This document shows, one piece after another, positions 25,154 to 33,841 of a stretch of DNA of 64,000 nt. The DNA is from Nitrobacter sp051912485 (GTDB lineage: Bacteria > Pseudomonadota > Alphaproteobacteria > Rhizobiales > Xanthobacteraceae): assembly GCF_051912485.1 (NCBI RefSeq), contig NZ_CP196822.1:62001-126000 (forward strand). Reading direction: 5' to 3'. The position numbers were made by a program, and so were the translations under genes. The notes beneath the pieces are model-generated. The model had not been told where the DNA came from. It did no database searches and worked only from the letters and a program-made list of their open reading frames with translations. Within the stretch, counting starts at the first letter, position 1, and every line of letters begins with the position of its first letter.

Positions 25154-25303
25154 TGTTTGGCAACGTCCAGATACACGCACGCCCTTCGCGTGATTATCAG
25201 CCAGCGCGGCACATCATTGTTGCCGGATTGAACGCACTGGTTCGATGGATGGATTTCGTGCAGCGGCGCGAATAGGCTGGTTCCTTTCGAGGGGACGCCA
25301 TGC

Positions 25304-26227
25304 ATGCCGCATCTGCCCGATTTTGAGGCCTGGGCGATTTTCGCCAAGGTCGCCGAGCGCGGCTCGTTCAGCGATGCCGCCCAGGAGCTGGGACTCGCCA
25401 AAACGACCGTGTCGAAAGCGGTAACCCGCCTGGAGGAGCGATTGCAGACTACGCTGCTCCATCGCACGACGCGCTCGCTCTCGTTGACAGAAAGCGGACG
25501 CCAGTCGCTGGAGCGCGCCGCGCGCATCCTTTCGGATGGAACAGCCGTCGAGGCTGAGGTCCTCGAGGACGCAGCAATTCCCCGCGGCCTGATTCGGCTT
25601 GCATCGACTGCTGCATTCGGCGTGCAGCAACTGGCGCCACTGTTGCCGGAGTTCATGAACCGTCATCCGGAGATCGAGATCGATTTCGAGATTACGGACC
25701 GGCGGGTCGATCTGGTGAGCGAGGGATTTGACCTTGTTCTGCGTGTCGGCCCGGAGCCGGATTCATCGCTGCGGATCAGCAAGCTGTTTGCGTTCCGTGT
25801 GCCGGTGGTCGCGTCGCCCGCCTATTTCGCCAAGCATGGCCGGCCCGAGCACCCGACCGATCTCACGCGCTTTCCGGCATTGGTTTTTACCCACATCGTG
25901 GGCGCGGAAACCTGGCATTTTCATCATGCGACGCTCGGCGACGTCACCGTGCATGTGGACGGGCCGTTCCACGTCAACAACGGCGTCGCCGTCGTGCCGG
26001 CCTTGGTCGCAGGTCTCGGCATCACCGCGTTGCCCGAAGCCTATGTCGCGCAGGAATTGCGAGATGGGCGGCTCGAGGAGGTGCTGAAGGACTGGCCGGT
26101 GACACCGGCCGCGGTTCATGTCGTGACCCCTCCCGGCCGGGCACGCCCGGCGCGGGTCAGGGCTCTGATTGATTTCCTGCGCCAGCATTTTGCGGCCCAG
26201 CCGTGGGCGGAAGGAATCGAAACCTGA
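25304..26227 (+). CDS. LysR-family transcriptional regulator
   Basis: A 307-residue regulator. The N-terminal winged helix reads FAKVAERGSFSDAAQELGLA then KTTVSKAVTRLEERL, followed by the linker helix and a periplasmic-binding-protein-like effector domain (about 90-300). It is divergent from azoR and probably controls azoR and the hydrolase behind it, in response to a quinone or similar compound. No clear LysR box was identified by eye. Confidence 0.88.
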   Translation: MPHLPDFEAWAIFAKVAERGSFSDAAQELGLAKTTVSKAVTRLEERLQTTLLHRTTRSLSLTESGRQSLERAARILSDGTAVEAEVLEDAAIPRGLIRLASTAAFGVQQLAPLLPEFMNRHPEIEIDFEITDRRVDLVSEGFDLVLRVGPEPDSSLRISKLFAFRVPVVASPAYFAKHGRPEHPTDLTRFPALVFTHIVGAETWHFHHATLGDVTVHVDGPFHVNNGVAVVPALVAGLGITALPEAYVAQELRDGRLEEVLKDWPVTPAAVHVVTPPGRARPARVRALIDFLRQHFAAQPWAEGIET

Positions 26228-26230
26228 GCA

Positions 26231-26653
26231 TCAGGCGATGCTAATGCGGACGTCGATATTGCCGCGCGTTGCGTTTGAATAAGGGCAGGCCTGATGTGCA
26301 GCGTTGACCACCCGCTCGGCCGTTGTGCGGTCGACGTTTGGAAGATCGATGGCAAGCGTTACCGCAAGGCTGAAGCCCGGTCTGTCGTCGCAGGTGCAGA
26401 TGTCGACCGTTGCCGTCACGTTGGCGTCGTCCGCAATTGTGATTTTCTCCCGCCCGGCGACGGAACGGATCGCCGACAGGAAACATGCGGCGTAACCGGC
26501 GGCGAAGAGCTGCTCCGGGTTGGTACCATCTCCGCCCGATCCGCCGAGCGCCTCGGGCAGTGCGAGTCGGACACGCAATGCGCCGTCGACGCTCGCTGCT
26601 GAACCGGCGCGGCCGCCGATTGCGGTGGCCTGGGTTTCATAAAGCGTCTTCAT
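26231..26653 (-). CDS. ohr: organic hydroperoxide resistance protein (Ohr/OsmC family)
   Basis: A 140-residue thiol peroxidase. The two redox cysteines lie in FAAGYAACFLSAI and AHQACPYSNATRGNIDV, which is the Ohr rather than YhfA pattern. NPEQLFAAGYAACF is diagnostic. It ends only four bases from the convergent LysR gene. No OhrR gene is beside it. It should reduce fatty-acid hydroperoxides with lipoylated partners. Confidence 0.9.
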   Translation of the reverse strand: MKTLYETQATAIGGRAGSAASVDGALRVRLALPEALGGSGGDGTNPEQLFAAGYAACFLSAIRSVAGREKITIADDANVTATVDICTCDDRPGFSLAVTLAIDLPNVDRTTAERVVNAAHQACPYSNATRGNIDVRISIA

Positions 26654-26813
26654 GTGCGTGCTCCTCGGATTTGACGAGCCGCCGCAGTTGCGGAGCACCG
26701 CTCATCATTAAGGGAGCATCGGTTGGCGGATTAGACCCGGTTCATCACAACACAGGTGCCCGTAAAGGGCACAACCAGGAACCGGGTGCGGCACCGGCGG
26801 AACGCGGCACGGC

Positions 26814-27371
26814 CTACGGATCCAGTTCCGTATCCCAATAGAGATAGTCCAGCCAGCTATCGTGCAGATAGTTCGGCGGAAACAGCCTGCCGTTGCGATG
26901 CAGTTGATGCACGGTCGGCGCGAACGGCGCCTGGCGCGGGAACATCCCCGCCTGCTGCGGCGTCAGGTTTCCTTTTCGTAGATTGCACGGCGAACAGGCC
27001 GCGACGACGTTCTCCCACGTCGTCTGGCCGCCTTTGCTGCGCGGGATGATATGGTCGAAGGTGAGATCCTCGATCGCCGTGCAGTACTGGCACATGAATC
27101 TGTCGCGCAGGAACACGTTGAAGCGGGTGAAGGCGGGATGGGTCGACGGCTTGACGAAGGATTTCAGCGACACCACGCTCGGAAGCTGAATTTCGAACGA
27201 GGGGCTGCGTACGGCGCGGTCGTAATGTTCGACGATATTGACGCGGTCAAGGAACACCGCCTTGATCGCGTCCTGCCACGACCAAAGAGACAGCGGATAG
27301 TAACTCAGCGGCCGGAAGTCCGCGTTCAGGACCAGCACCGGCCAGCCGCCTTGCGAGACATGCGCGTTCAA
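26814..27371 (-). CDS. HNH endonuclease
   Basis: A 185-residue protein with an HNH fold: FMCQYCTAIEDLTFDHIIPR, SKGGQTTWENVVAAC and SPCNLRKGN carry two CxxC zinc pairs and the catalytic histidine. The N-terminal part (GWPVLVLNADFRPLSYYPLS) is a common extension in alphaproteobacteria. The TTG at 27371 is chosen because GGAGG lies six bases upstream and translation from there gives MNAHVSQGGWPVL, which matches related proteins. Its substrate is unknown; it is widespread and not obviously phage-borne. Confidence 0.85.
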   Translation of the reverse strand: MNAHVSQGGWPVLVLNADFRPLSYYPLSLWSWQDAIKAVFLDRVNIVEHYDRAVRSPSFEIQLPSVVSLKSFVKPSTHPAFTRFNVFLRDRFMCQYCTAIEDLTFDHIIPRSKGGQTTWENVVAACSPCNLRKGNLTPQQAGMFPRQAPFAPTVHQLHRNGRLFPPNYLHDSWLDYLYWDTELDP

Positions 27372-27833
27372 GCAGCGCCTCCAGAGCATTTTCCGGCAAG
27401 ATGAACGCCGGTTTGCCGCAGAAAATGCATCCAATTATGACTTGCGCGCAACCCTGATCGCAAACCGGCACTTTTGCGAAAGCGCACATGATCCGATGTT
27501 CGGCCGCATCAGCTTTGAGGCGGCTTGGCGCCGGCATACTACAGGCAGCGTGACAGGATTGTGAAGAGCGCAAACCCTGCTTTTCCGGCCAGCACGGTTG
27601 TCGGCTGGCCTGAACCTTGGCGGTCACAGCCATGAATTATTGAGTGGCCCGGCTGGCTTGCAGGCCCCGACACGCCAGACCCGCGTGATGCGGTGAATGC
27701 GAACGCTGCCGCCGTAAGGTTGTGGGCGAGGTTGTGAGACCGATTCCTCCGCCCGGCCAAGTGCTGTATGTCTAGAGCGCCTGCCTGACCGGCCGCCCCG
27801 CGGGGCCGCCTGCCCTTGCGCGAGAGCTGCTCG
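27372..27833. other. intergenic region with a family B repeat
   Basis: About 460 bases. Positions 27385-27490 resemble the element at 16655-16760 in inverted orientation (GATCATGTGCGCTTTCGCAA on the minus strand, then GCCGGTTTGCGATC). The rest, to the cyclase start, has no convincing gene. Confidence 0.5.
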
Positions 27834-29429
27834 ATGACCGATGACGAGATCGCGAGCCGAAAGCCTGAAAATCTTCGCTTCCGCTGGCTGGTGATGGGAT
27901 GCCTCATCCTGTTATTGCTGGCGGCCCTCCCGCTCGCGGTATGGCTGGATCTGAGCAATCTCGGCGAGACCGGGCTGCGGCGGCAGGCCGCCGACCTTAA
28001 CTCGGTCATCTCAAGCGTGCGGGCCTACTATGGCAGCAACGTCGTCGGGCGGGTATTGGCGGCGCATGGGGCGACAACCCAGGTCGTCCACAATTATGAA
28101 GATATTCCCGGCGCGATCCCGATTCCAGCGACGCTGTCGCTCGAGCTCGGCAAGGTGATCAGCGAGCAGCAGCAGAACATCACCTATCGCTTCGTCTCGG
28201 ACTATCCGTTCAAGAACCGCGCGCCGCATCCACTCGACGCCTTCGAGAAGGAAGCATTGAAGTCGCTCCGCGCCAATCCCAAGCAGAAAATTGTCCAGAC
28301 CAAGCGATCACTGTTCAGTGACGATGTTCGCCTGGTCGTGCCGATCATGATGGGAGCCTCCTGTGTGAGCTGTCACAACTCCCATCCCGAGAGCCAGAAG
28401 CGCGATTGGAAAGTTGGCGACGTTCGCGGCATTCAGGAGGTCGAAATCGTTCAGCCGATTGCCGCAAATCTGTTCTCGTTCAAGTTTCTGCTCGCCTATT
28501 TCGCGCTGGCTGCGATCAGCGGCATATCGTTTCTGGCGGTGCAGCGCCGTCAGGCCCGCCAGATCTCCGGCATGAATCGCGAGCTGGAATCGGCCAACGA
28601 GTTTCTCGCCGGTCTCTCGATGAAGATTTCGCGCTACATCTCGCCGCAGATCTACAAGAGCATTTTCAGCGGACAGCGGGACGTCTCGATCCACACCGAG
28701 CGGAAGAAACTGACGATCTTCTTCTCCGATATCCAGAATTTCACCGCGACCACCGAGCGGTTACAGCCCGAACAGATCACGCAGCTTCTGAACGAATATT
28801 TCACCGAAATGTCGGCGATCGCCCAGCAATACGGCGGCACCATCGACAAGTTCATCGGCGACGCCATGCTGATCTTCTTCGGCGATCCCGAGACCAAGGG
28901 CGAGAAGGCCGACGCGCAGGCCTGTGTGCACATGGCCTGGGACATGCAGCGGCGTCTGGTCGAGCTGAACGCGAAATGGCGCGCTGCCGGCATTGAGCAG
29001 CCGTTCCGCGCCCGCATCGGAATCAATTCCGGCTACTGCAACGTCGGCATTTTCGGTAGCGCAGACCGCATGGACTATACGATCATCGGAGCCGAGGCCA
29101 ATCTCGCCGCGCGGCTGCAATCGGTCGCCGAACCCGGCGGCATCGTTCTGAGCTTCGAGACCTTCGCGCTGGTGCGCGACGTGGTCGAGGCCAATCCGCT
29201 GCCGCCGATCACGATGAAGGGCATCAGCCGGGATGTGGTGCCTTACTCCGTCGCGCGCGTGCTCGATGTGTCCGCTGCGAAGGACGGCGTCGTGATCGAG
29301 CGCATGGCGGGGCTGGATATCTTTCTCGATCCGGCCATGATCGATGCGCGGGATGCCGATCGCGTGCGGTCGGTTCTCAGCGGCGCGCTCGCTGCGCTCG
29401 ATCGGCGTCTGCCGGGCGCGGCGACTTAG
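27834..29429 (+). CDS. haem-c-sensing class III adenylate/guanylate cyclase
   Basis: A 531-residue membrane protein. TM1 spans about 19-37, a periplasmic domain 40-212 ends with a c-type haem motif C177-VS-C180-H181 (Tll0287/DUF3365-like), and TM2 spans about 216-236. A short coiled region leads to the class III cyclase domain (about 290-470). Metal-binding aspartates are D299 (FFSDIQNF) and D343 (KFIGDAMLIFFG). The design suggests that redox or gas sensing at the periplasmic haem controls cyclic nucleotide formation. The ATG at 27834 follows GAGAG; an upstream TTG (27816) lacks a site. A CRP-like box lies 50 bases past the stop. Confidence 0.85.
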   Translation: MTDDEIASRKPENLRFRWLVMGCLILLLLAALPLAVWLDLSNLGETGLRRQAADLNSVISSVRAYYGSNVVGRVLAAHGATTQVVHNYEDIPGAIPIPATLSLELGKVISEQQQNITYRFVSDYPFKNRAPHPLDAFEKEALKSLRANPKQKIVQTKRSLFSDDVRLVVPIMMGASCVSCHNSHPESQKRDWKVGDVRGIQEVEIVQPIAANLFSFKFLLAYFALAAISGISFLAVQRRQARQISGMNRELESANEFLAGLSMKISRYISPQIYKSIFSGQRDVSIHTERKKLTIFFSDIQNFTATTERLQPEQITQLLNEYFTEMSAIAQQYGGTIDKFIGDAMLIFFGDPETKGEKADAQACVHMAWDMQRRLVELNAKWRAAGIEQPFRARIGINSGYCNVGIFGSADRMDYTIIGAEANLAARLQSVAEPGGIVLSFETFALVRDVVEANPLPPITMKGISRDVVPYSVARVLDVSAAKDGVVIERMAGLDIFLDPAMIDARDADRVRSVLSGALAALDRRLPGAAT

Positions 29430-29479
29430 CGGCGCCAGCACCTTATTATTTCCGCAGATTTTTCCGGGTGAGATCATCA

Positions 29480-29495
29480 TGTGATCTGGGTCACG
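29480..29495. promoter_or_regulatory. CRP/FNR-like binding site
   Basis: TGTGA-TCTGGG-TCACG fits the CRP consensus TGTGA-N6-TCACA at nine of ten positions. It lies 50 bases after the cyclase stop and 88 bases before the first double-glycine peptide start, in a plausible promoter position for the latter. Confidence 0.55.
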
Positions 29496-29582
29496 GACCG
29501 GGGCGATGGCTTCTGTGAAAGTCCCCTCATGGCGAATGCGAACCATTTCGGTCCGCAAGCCACCAGACAAGGGAGAACTGAC

Positions 29583-29771
29583 ATGACCCGGATTTCCGAT
29601 TTCGAGGGCAATGACCTGCGCGCGCTGAACGACGCCGAGTTGGAGCAGGTCTCCGGCGGCATCTATGATGACGGCGGCTGCATCCATCTTCCGACCATTG
29701 GTCCCGGCACCATACCGGAGCCATGGACCTTCAAGGACGTGTTCGCGAAGCCCGTGCTCGGTCGCTACTGA
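29583..29771 (+). CDS. double-glycine leader peptide precursor 1
   Basis: A 62-residue precursor. Residues 1-26 form a bacteriocin-type leader ending LNDAELEQVSGG, with the cut expected after G26. The 36-residue core is rich in Gly and Pro, has one cysteine (GGCIHLP) and ends KPVLGRY. AAGGGAGAACTGAC lies before the ATG. A strong terminator follows at 29836. Peptides of this kind are exported and trimmed by C39-peptidase ABC transporters; none is in the window. Activity (bacteriocin, signal or other) is unknown. Confidence 0.72.
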   Translation: MTRISDFEGNDLRALNDAELEQVSGGIYDDGGCIHLPTIGPGTIPEPWTFKDVFAKPVLGRY

Positions 29772-29835
29772 TCGGGTTTCAATGCGAATTAAAGGCTGGC
29801 GCGCTCGAGCCAGCTCCTCTTGCCGAAACATACAT

Positions 29836-29873
29836 CCGCTGGCTTCGCCGATGGCGACCGGCGGATTTTTTTT
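29836..29873 (+). terminator. rho-independent terminator after peptide 1
   Basis: Nested stems CCGCTGG / CCGGCGG (one G-T pair) and TCGCC / GGCGA with a GAT loop, followed by ATTTTTTTT. It ends the first peptide transcript and separates it from the second. Confidence 0.85.
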
Positions 29874-30060
29874 GGCTTGTTGCACCGTGCGGTGCGCGAC
29901 CCGTCCAGTCGCGAAAACTCCTGACGTATCGTCGTCTCTCCTTTCGTCGGGCAACGGCTGCGAATGTGAGCCGCATCACGGCGATGCCGCCGATCTTCCG
30001 GCAAGGCTGAGCGCGGCGGCGATGGATGAGCCAGATGCCGCATCAACCGAGGAGCAAGTC

Positions 30061-30264
30061 ATGACTGAGAACAACACGAATGCTATCCGCGCGCTGAGCG
30101 CGGATGAAGTCGATCTGGTGTCCGGTGGCGCCGAAGCCCACATCGGGCCGGTGAGCATCTACACCTTCGAGAAGGGTTTCAGCATCCAGGTCGGTGGCGC
30201 CGGCATATGGGTCGGTCCGGCCGGCGTGGCCTGGTGGGCCGGAAGCGCGGGCGGTCATACCTGA
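30061..30264 (+). CDS. double-glycine leader peptide precursor 2
   Basis: A 67-residue precursor with a 23-residue leader ending RALSADEVDLVSGG, closely similar to the leader of peptide 1 (RAL..(A)E....VSGG). The 44-residue core is hydrophobic and rich in Gly, Ala and Trp (GGAGIWVGPAGVAWWAGSAG), typical of membrane-active class II peptides, and has no cysteine. The start has GAGGAG upstream and a perfect 10-bp terminator follows. It may be a partner of peptide 1 or an independent paralogue. Confidence 0.72.
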   Translation: MTENNTNAIRALSADEVDLVSGGAEAHIGPVSIYTFEKGFSIQVGGAGIWVGPAGVAWWAGSAGGHT

Positions 30265-30296
30265 TCGCGCGCCGTCGACGTCGCACGGTTCACGAG

Positions 30297-30325
30297 AACC
30301 CGCCGCCATGCGGCGGGTTTTCTTG
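30297..30325 (+). terminator. rho-independent terminator after peptide 2
   Basis: Perfect 10-bp stem AACCCGCCGC / GCGGCGGGTT with a CAT loop, followed by TTCTTG. It lies between peptide 2 and the convergent hybrid kinase. Confidence 0.85.
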
Positions 30326-30361
30326 CCTTCGAATGTTCGCGAAAAAGCGGCCGTGGCCGCG

Positions 30362-31888
30362 TCAGCTCGACAGCTTGGCGAGGGCCTGGCTCAACTCGTG
30401 AATGGCGTAGGGTTTTCGGAGAACGTGAAAATCCGTCGGGCCTCCGGCGAGAGCCTCGCTGTAACCGCTGGCCAGCAACACCGGCAAATGTGGATGTGTC
30501 GCGCGAAGCACCTTCGCCAGACCGAGGCCGTCCATTTTCCCCGGCATCACGATGTCGCTGAAGACCAGATCGACGCTATTGCGTTCGATCTCCAACAACG
30601 CCGCCTCGGCATTGCTGGAGATCCGCACGCGATAGCCGAGCTGTTCGAGCAATCCAGCGCTCGCATTGGCGACGTCCGGATTGTCTTCGACGAGCAGGAC
30701 GGTGCCGCCGATCGCATCGCGGTGGCTCCGCCCATTCTTTGTGGCACTCGGCGTTTCGGTCGGCGGAAGATAGATCGTGACCACGGTGCCGCGGCCGAGC
30801 TCGCTGTCGATACCGACATAGCCGCCGGCTTGATGGGCGAAACCGTGTACCTGCGACAATCCGAGACCGGTTCCTTTCCCGACAGATTTGGTGGTGAAGA
30901 ACGGATCGAACACCTTGGCCAGAATGTCCTTCGGGATACCGTGTCCCGTATCCTCGACTGAAATCGCAATGTAGGGTTCTTCAATCTCGTCCGTCGGAGC
31001 AATGTTTCGGGCCTTCACGATCACCTGTCCGCCGTCCGTCGTGGCGTCGCGGGCATTGATAACCAGATTGAGCAGCGCCGTTTCGAATTCGGTTGCGTCA
31101 ATCGTGACGGGCCACAAGTCGTCCGGCGTGTCGAGATGCAGGGCGATCGTGCTGCCGAGGCCGCTCTCGAGAACGTCGGCGTTCGATCGAATGCGGTCCG
31201 CGACATCGGTCGGCAACGGGTTGACGCTTTGCCGCCGGGAAAATGTGAGGAGTTGCCGGGTGAGCGCGGCTCCGCGTTGCATCGCGGTCTCGATGGCGAG
31301 AACCGCCCGCAGGGCCTTGGGTTCGTTCTCGATGAACGTTTTCAGGGTCTGGATATTTCCGCTGACGATCATCAACAGATTGTTGAAGTCGTGAGAAACT
31401 CCGCCGGTGAGCTGGCCGAGCGCGTCCATCTTCTGCGATTCAGCGAGCTGCCGCTGGACGCGCTCGAGTTTCTGCTGGGCCTCGCGGCGTTCCGTGATGT
31501 CTCGCGTGATCTTGGCGAAACCGATGAGATTTCCGGAGTCATCGCGAATGGCGTCAATGACGACGCTGGCCCAGAAAAAGGAACCGTCCTTGCGGACCCG
31601 CCAGCCTTCCTCGTCGTAGCGGCCGGTGTCGCCGGCGGTCTGCAATGCGCGGGCAGGACGCCCCGCAGCGCGGTCCGCGTCGGTATAAAACCGCGAGAAA
31701 TGCTGGCCGATAATTTCGTCGGGGCGATAGCCCTTGATGCGTTCCGCGCCCGCGTTCCAGTTGGTGATGATCCCCGCGGGGTCCAGCATGAAGATCGCGT
31801 AATCAATGACGCCTTCCACAAGAAGTCGAAACCGGCGTTCGCTGTCGAACAGGTCTGTGTTCTTATTGCCTTTTGACGTGTCCGGCAT
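30362..31888 (-). CDS. hybrid histidine kinase (PAS-HisKA-HATPase-REC)
   Basis: A 508-residue cytoplasmic kinase without membrane segments. A PAS domain (about 17-135; FMLDPAGIITNWNAGAERIK) is followed by the phospho-accepting H166 (GGVSHDFNNLL), an ATP-binding domain (NLVINARDA, DTGHGIP, GTGLGLSQVHGF) and a receiver domain with D445 (LVFSDIVMPG). This layout resembles LOV/PAS hybrid kinases common in Rhizobiales. The PAS core lacks the cysteine of LOV photoreceptors. No separate output regulator is adjacent. Confidence 0.88.
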   Translation of the reverse strand: MPDTSKGNKNTDLFDSERRFRLLVEGVIDYAIFMLDPAGIITNWNAGAERIKGYRPDEIIGQHFSRFYTDADRAAGRPARALQTAGDTGRYDEEGWRVRKDGSFFWASVVIDAIRDDSGNLIGFAKITRDITERREAQQKLERVQRQLAESQKMDALGQLTGGVSHDFNNLLMIVSGNIQTLKTFIENEPKALRAVLAIETAMQRGAALTRQLLTFSRRQSVNPLPTDVADRIRSNADVLESGLGSTIALHLDTPDDLWPVTIDATEFETALLNLVINARDATTDGGQVIVKARNIAPTDEIEEPYIAISVEDTGHGIPKDILAKVFDPFFTTKSVGKGTGLGLSQVHGFAHQAGGYVGIDSELGRGTVVTIYLPPTETPSATKNGRSHRDAIGGTVLLVEDNPDVANASAGLLEQLGYRVRISSNAEAALLEIERNSVDLVFSDIVMPGKMDGLGLAKVLRATHPHLPVLLASGYSEALAGGPTDFHVLRKPYAIHELSQALAKLSS

Positions 31889-32163
31889 TTGAGCTACTCA
31901 CCCCCGCGAGGTATAATTTCCTCGCAATCGATTGGTTCCGGCTGGTCAAGGTTTTGGCCGAACGGAGGGCGCTTCTCAGGCCTTGCGGACTTGAATCTCG
32001 ATTGAAAGTCATACGCTTCGGCACCGAGGCCGCCAACCTGATCGACAGGATTGATGTCTCGCAGTTGTACGATCCTGTCGTTTGACAGCGCCTGCCTCGA
32101 TGGCTTGCGGCATAAGGTGCTGGCGGCGTTGCGCTGCCGCTGGTGAGGTTCCCGGCAAGCCGC
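31889..32163. other. intergenic region, nothing recognised
   Basis: About 275 bases between the hybrid kinase start and the glycosylase stop. It probably holds the kinase promoter; no repeat or gene was found. Confidence 0.4.
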
Positions 32164-32817
32164 TTACCTCGGCTCGGCGATGACGCCTTCGCGTGTCTTG
32201 ATGACCTTGTAATACGCCCACCACAGATGTGCCGCCGCGCCACGCAAGGGTCGCCATGGCTCCGCGAGCGGCGCCATCTGTTTCGGCGTGGGCCGCGCCG
32301 TCAGTCCGAGGCCGATCTTGATGGCCTCCTGGAGTGCAACGTCGCCAGCGGGCCAGGCATCGCCGTGGCCGAGGCAGAACAGCAGGTAGACGTCGGCGGT
32401 CCACGGTCCGATGCCGTGATGCCGGACCAGCGTGGCGTGGGCGGCGTCGGCGTCCTCCTCGGCGAGCACGTCGAGGTTGAGCCGCCCCGCGGCGATCTCG
32501 CGCGCGAGCAATTTCAGCGTGGTGATCTTTGCCGCCGACAATCCCAGCCGGCCGAGCCGGTCGGCGCGCGCTTTGCCGATCGCTTCGTGATGGAACGGAT
32601 CGAAGGCGGCGCTGAGCCGTCCCCAGATCGCGCTGGCGCTTGCGGTGGACAGCTGCTGGCCGCAGACGATCGCGGCGAGGCCTTCGAAGCCCGGCTGGCG
32701 CTGGCGCAGAACGGGAAGGCCGGTGCGATCCAGGATCGGCCTCAGCCGCGGATCCTGCTTCACCAGCGCACTGATCGCGTCGTCGAGATCGGCTTGGGTT
32801 TGCAAGTGGACGGTCAT
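32164..32817 (-). CDS. AlkA-type DNA-3-methyladenine glycosylase
   Basis: A 217-residue HhH-GPD DNA glycosylase that removes alkylated bases. The hairpin is HHGIGPWTADVYLLF (about 134-148) and the catalytic aspartate is D159 (WPAGDVALQEA). IVCGQQLSTASASAIWGRL is the conserved helix of the AlkA group. It is shorter than E. coli AlkA because it lacks the N-terminal TBP-like domain. It is divergent from gluQ with a 45-base gap. Confidence 0.87.
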   Translation of the reverse strand: MTVHLQTQADLDDAISALVKQDPRLRPILDRTGLPVLRQRQPGFEGLAAIVCGQQLSTASASAIWGRLSAAFDPFHHEAIGKARADRLGRLGLSAAKITTLKLLAREIAAGRLNLDVLAEEDADAAHATLVRHHGIGPWTADVYLLFCLGHGDAWPAGDVALQEAIKIGLGLTARPTPKQMAPLAEPWRPLRGAAAHLWWAYYKVIKTREGVIAEPR

Positions 32818-32862
32818 TCGTTAGTAGTTCTGCGTCACGGCCGGTTATGCAAGCAAAGATCG

Positions 32863-33735
32863 ATGCCGCCACCCGTTTTCCGTTTTGCGCCGTCGTCGAA
32901 CGGCTTTCTGCATCTCGGGCACGCCTATTCGGCGCTGCTGAATTTCGAGTCCGCGCGGGCGCGCGGGGGACGTTTGCTGCTGCGGATCGAGGACATTGAT
33001 GCAACCCGCTGCCGTGCCGAATTCGAGGCGGCGATCTATGAAGATCTTGGCTGGCTCGGAATTGCCTGGGAAACGCCGGTGCGGCGGCAGTCGGACCATT
33101 TTGCCGACTATCGCGCGGCGCTCGACCGGCTGGCCGCGCTTGGGTTGCTTTATCCAAGTTTCGAGAGCCGCGCCGAGATTGCGGCTTTGGTGAAGGCGCG
33201 CGAGGCGGATGGAGTCTGGCCGCGCGATCCTGACGGCGTGCCGCTCTATCCCGGCGCCGCAAAATCGCTTCCCGATGAAGAACGCGAACGGAGGCTGCGG
33301 TCCGGAGCGCCCTTCGCGCTGCGGCTGGATATGGACGCCGCGTGCCGGGTCGCCGGCGATCTCGCGTGGACCGAGCGGGGCTGCGGCCCCGACGGGGAGA
33401 CTGGCGATGTCGTCGCGCGGCCAAAAGCCTGGGGCGATGTTATCCTCGCGCGCAAGGACACGCCGACCAGCTATCATTTGTCGGTGGTGATCGATGATGC
33501 CCTGCAGGGCATCACCGATGTGGTGCGTGGACAGGACCTGTTCTGGTCGACCGCCGTGCACCGGCTGTTGCAAAACATCCTCGACCTGCCGCGACCGGTC
33601 TACCGCCACCATGATCTGATCTGCGATGGCGCCGGCAAGAAGCTGTCCAAGTCGTCCGAGGCGACCGGCCTGCGGGAATTGCGCGCCCGGGGGATGACGG
33701 CCGAGGAGGTCAGGAGACTGATCGGCTTGCCCTGA
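32863..33735 (+). CDS. gluQ: glutamyl-Q tRNA(Asp) synthetase
   Basis: A 290-residue truncated GluRS-like enzyme that attaches glutamate to queuosine 34 of tRNA-Asp. It has the catalytic core only, with HLGH (17-20) and KKLSKS near the end. The usual zinc-site CxC is replaced: S99 and E101 in YPSFESRAEI, so the zinc knuckle may be absent. The start MPPPVFRFAPSSNGFLHLGH fits the family. It is a separate gene from the kinase that follows. Confidence 0.87.
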   Translation: MPPPVFRFAPSSNGFLHLGHAYSALLNFESARARGGRLLLRIEDIDATRCRAEFEAAIYEDLGWLGIAWETPVRRQSDHFADYRAALDRLAALGLLYPSFESRAEIAALVKAREADGVWPRDPDGVPLYPGAAKSLPDEERERRLRSGAPFALRLDMDAACRVAGDLAWTERGCGPDGETGDVVARPKAWGDVILARKDTPTSYHLSVVIDDALQGITDVVRGQDLFWSTAVHRLLQNILDLPRPVYRHHDLICDGAGKKLSKSSEATGLRELRARGMTAEEVRRLIGLP

Positions 33736-33841
33736 AATTGCCGCAACGCCGTAATTCTTGCTCTTGAATTCAAAACCGCCTCCCGCGTGACTCCTGCGCC
33801 CGGGCCGTGCCATGCTAGCGCGGGGCTGGGGGAAGGACATC

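Noticed and set aside
29665..30060. long N-terminal extension of peptide 2 (199-codon frame)
   Set aside because: It would read through the terminator at 29836-29873, and GAGGAG marks the ATG at 30061.
32009..33424. 471-codon minus-strand frame across the glycosylase and gluQ
   Set aside because: Arginine-rich low-complexity translation overlapping two well supported genes; no ribosome site.
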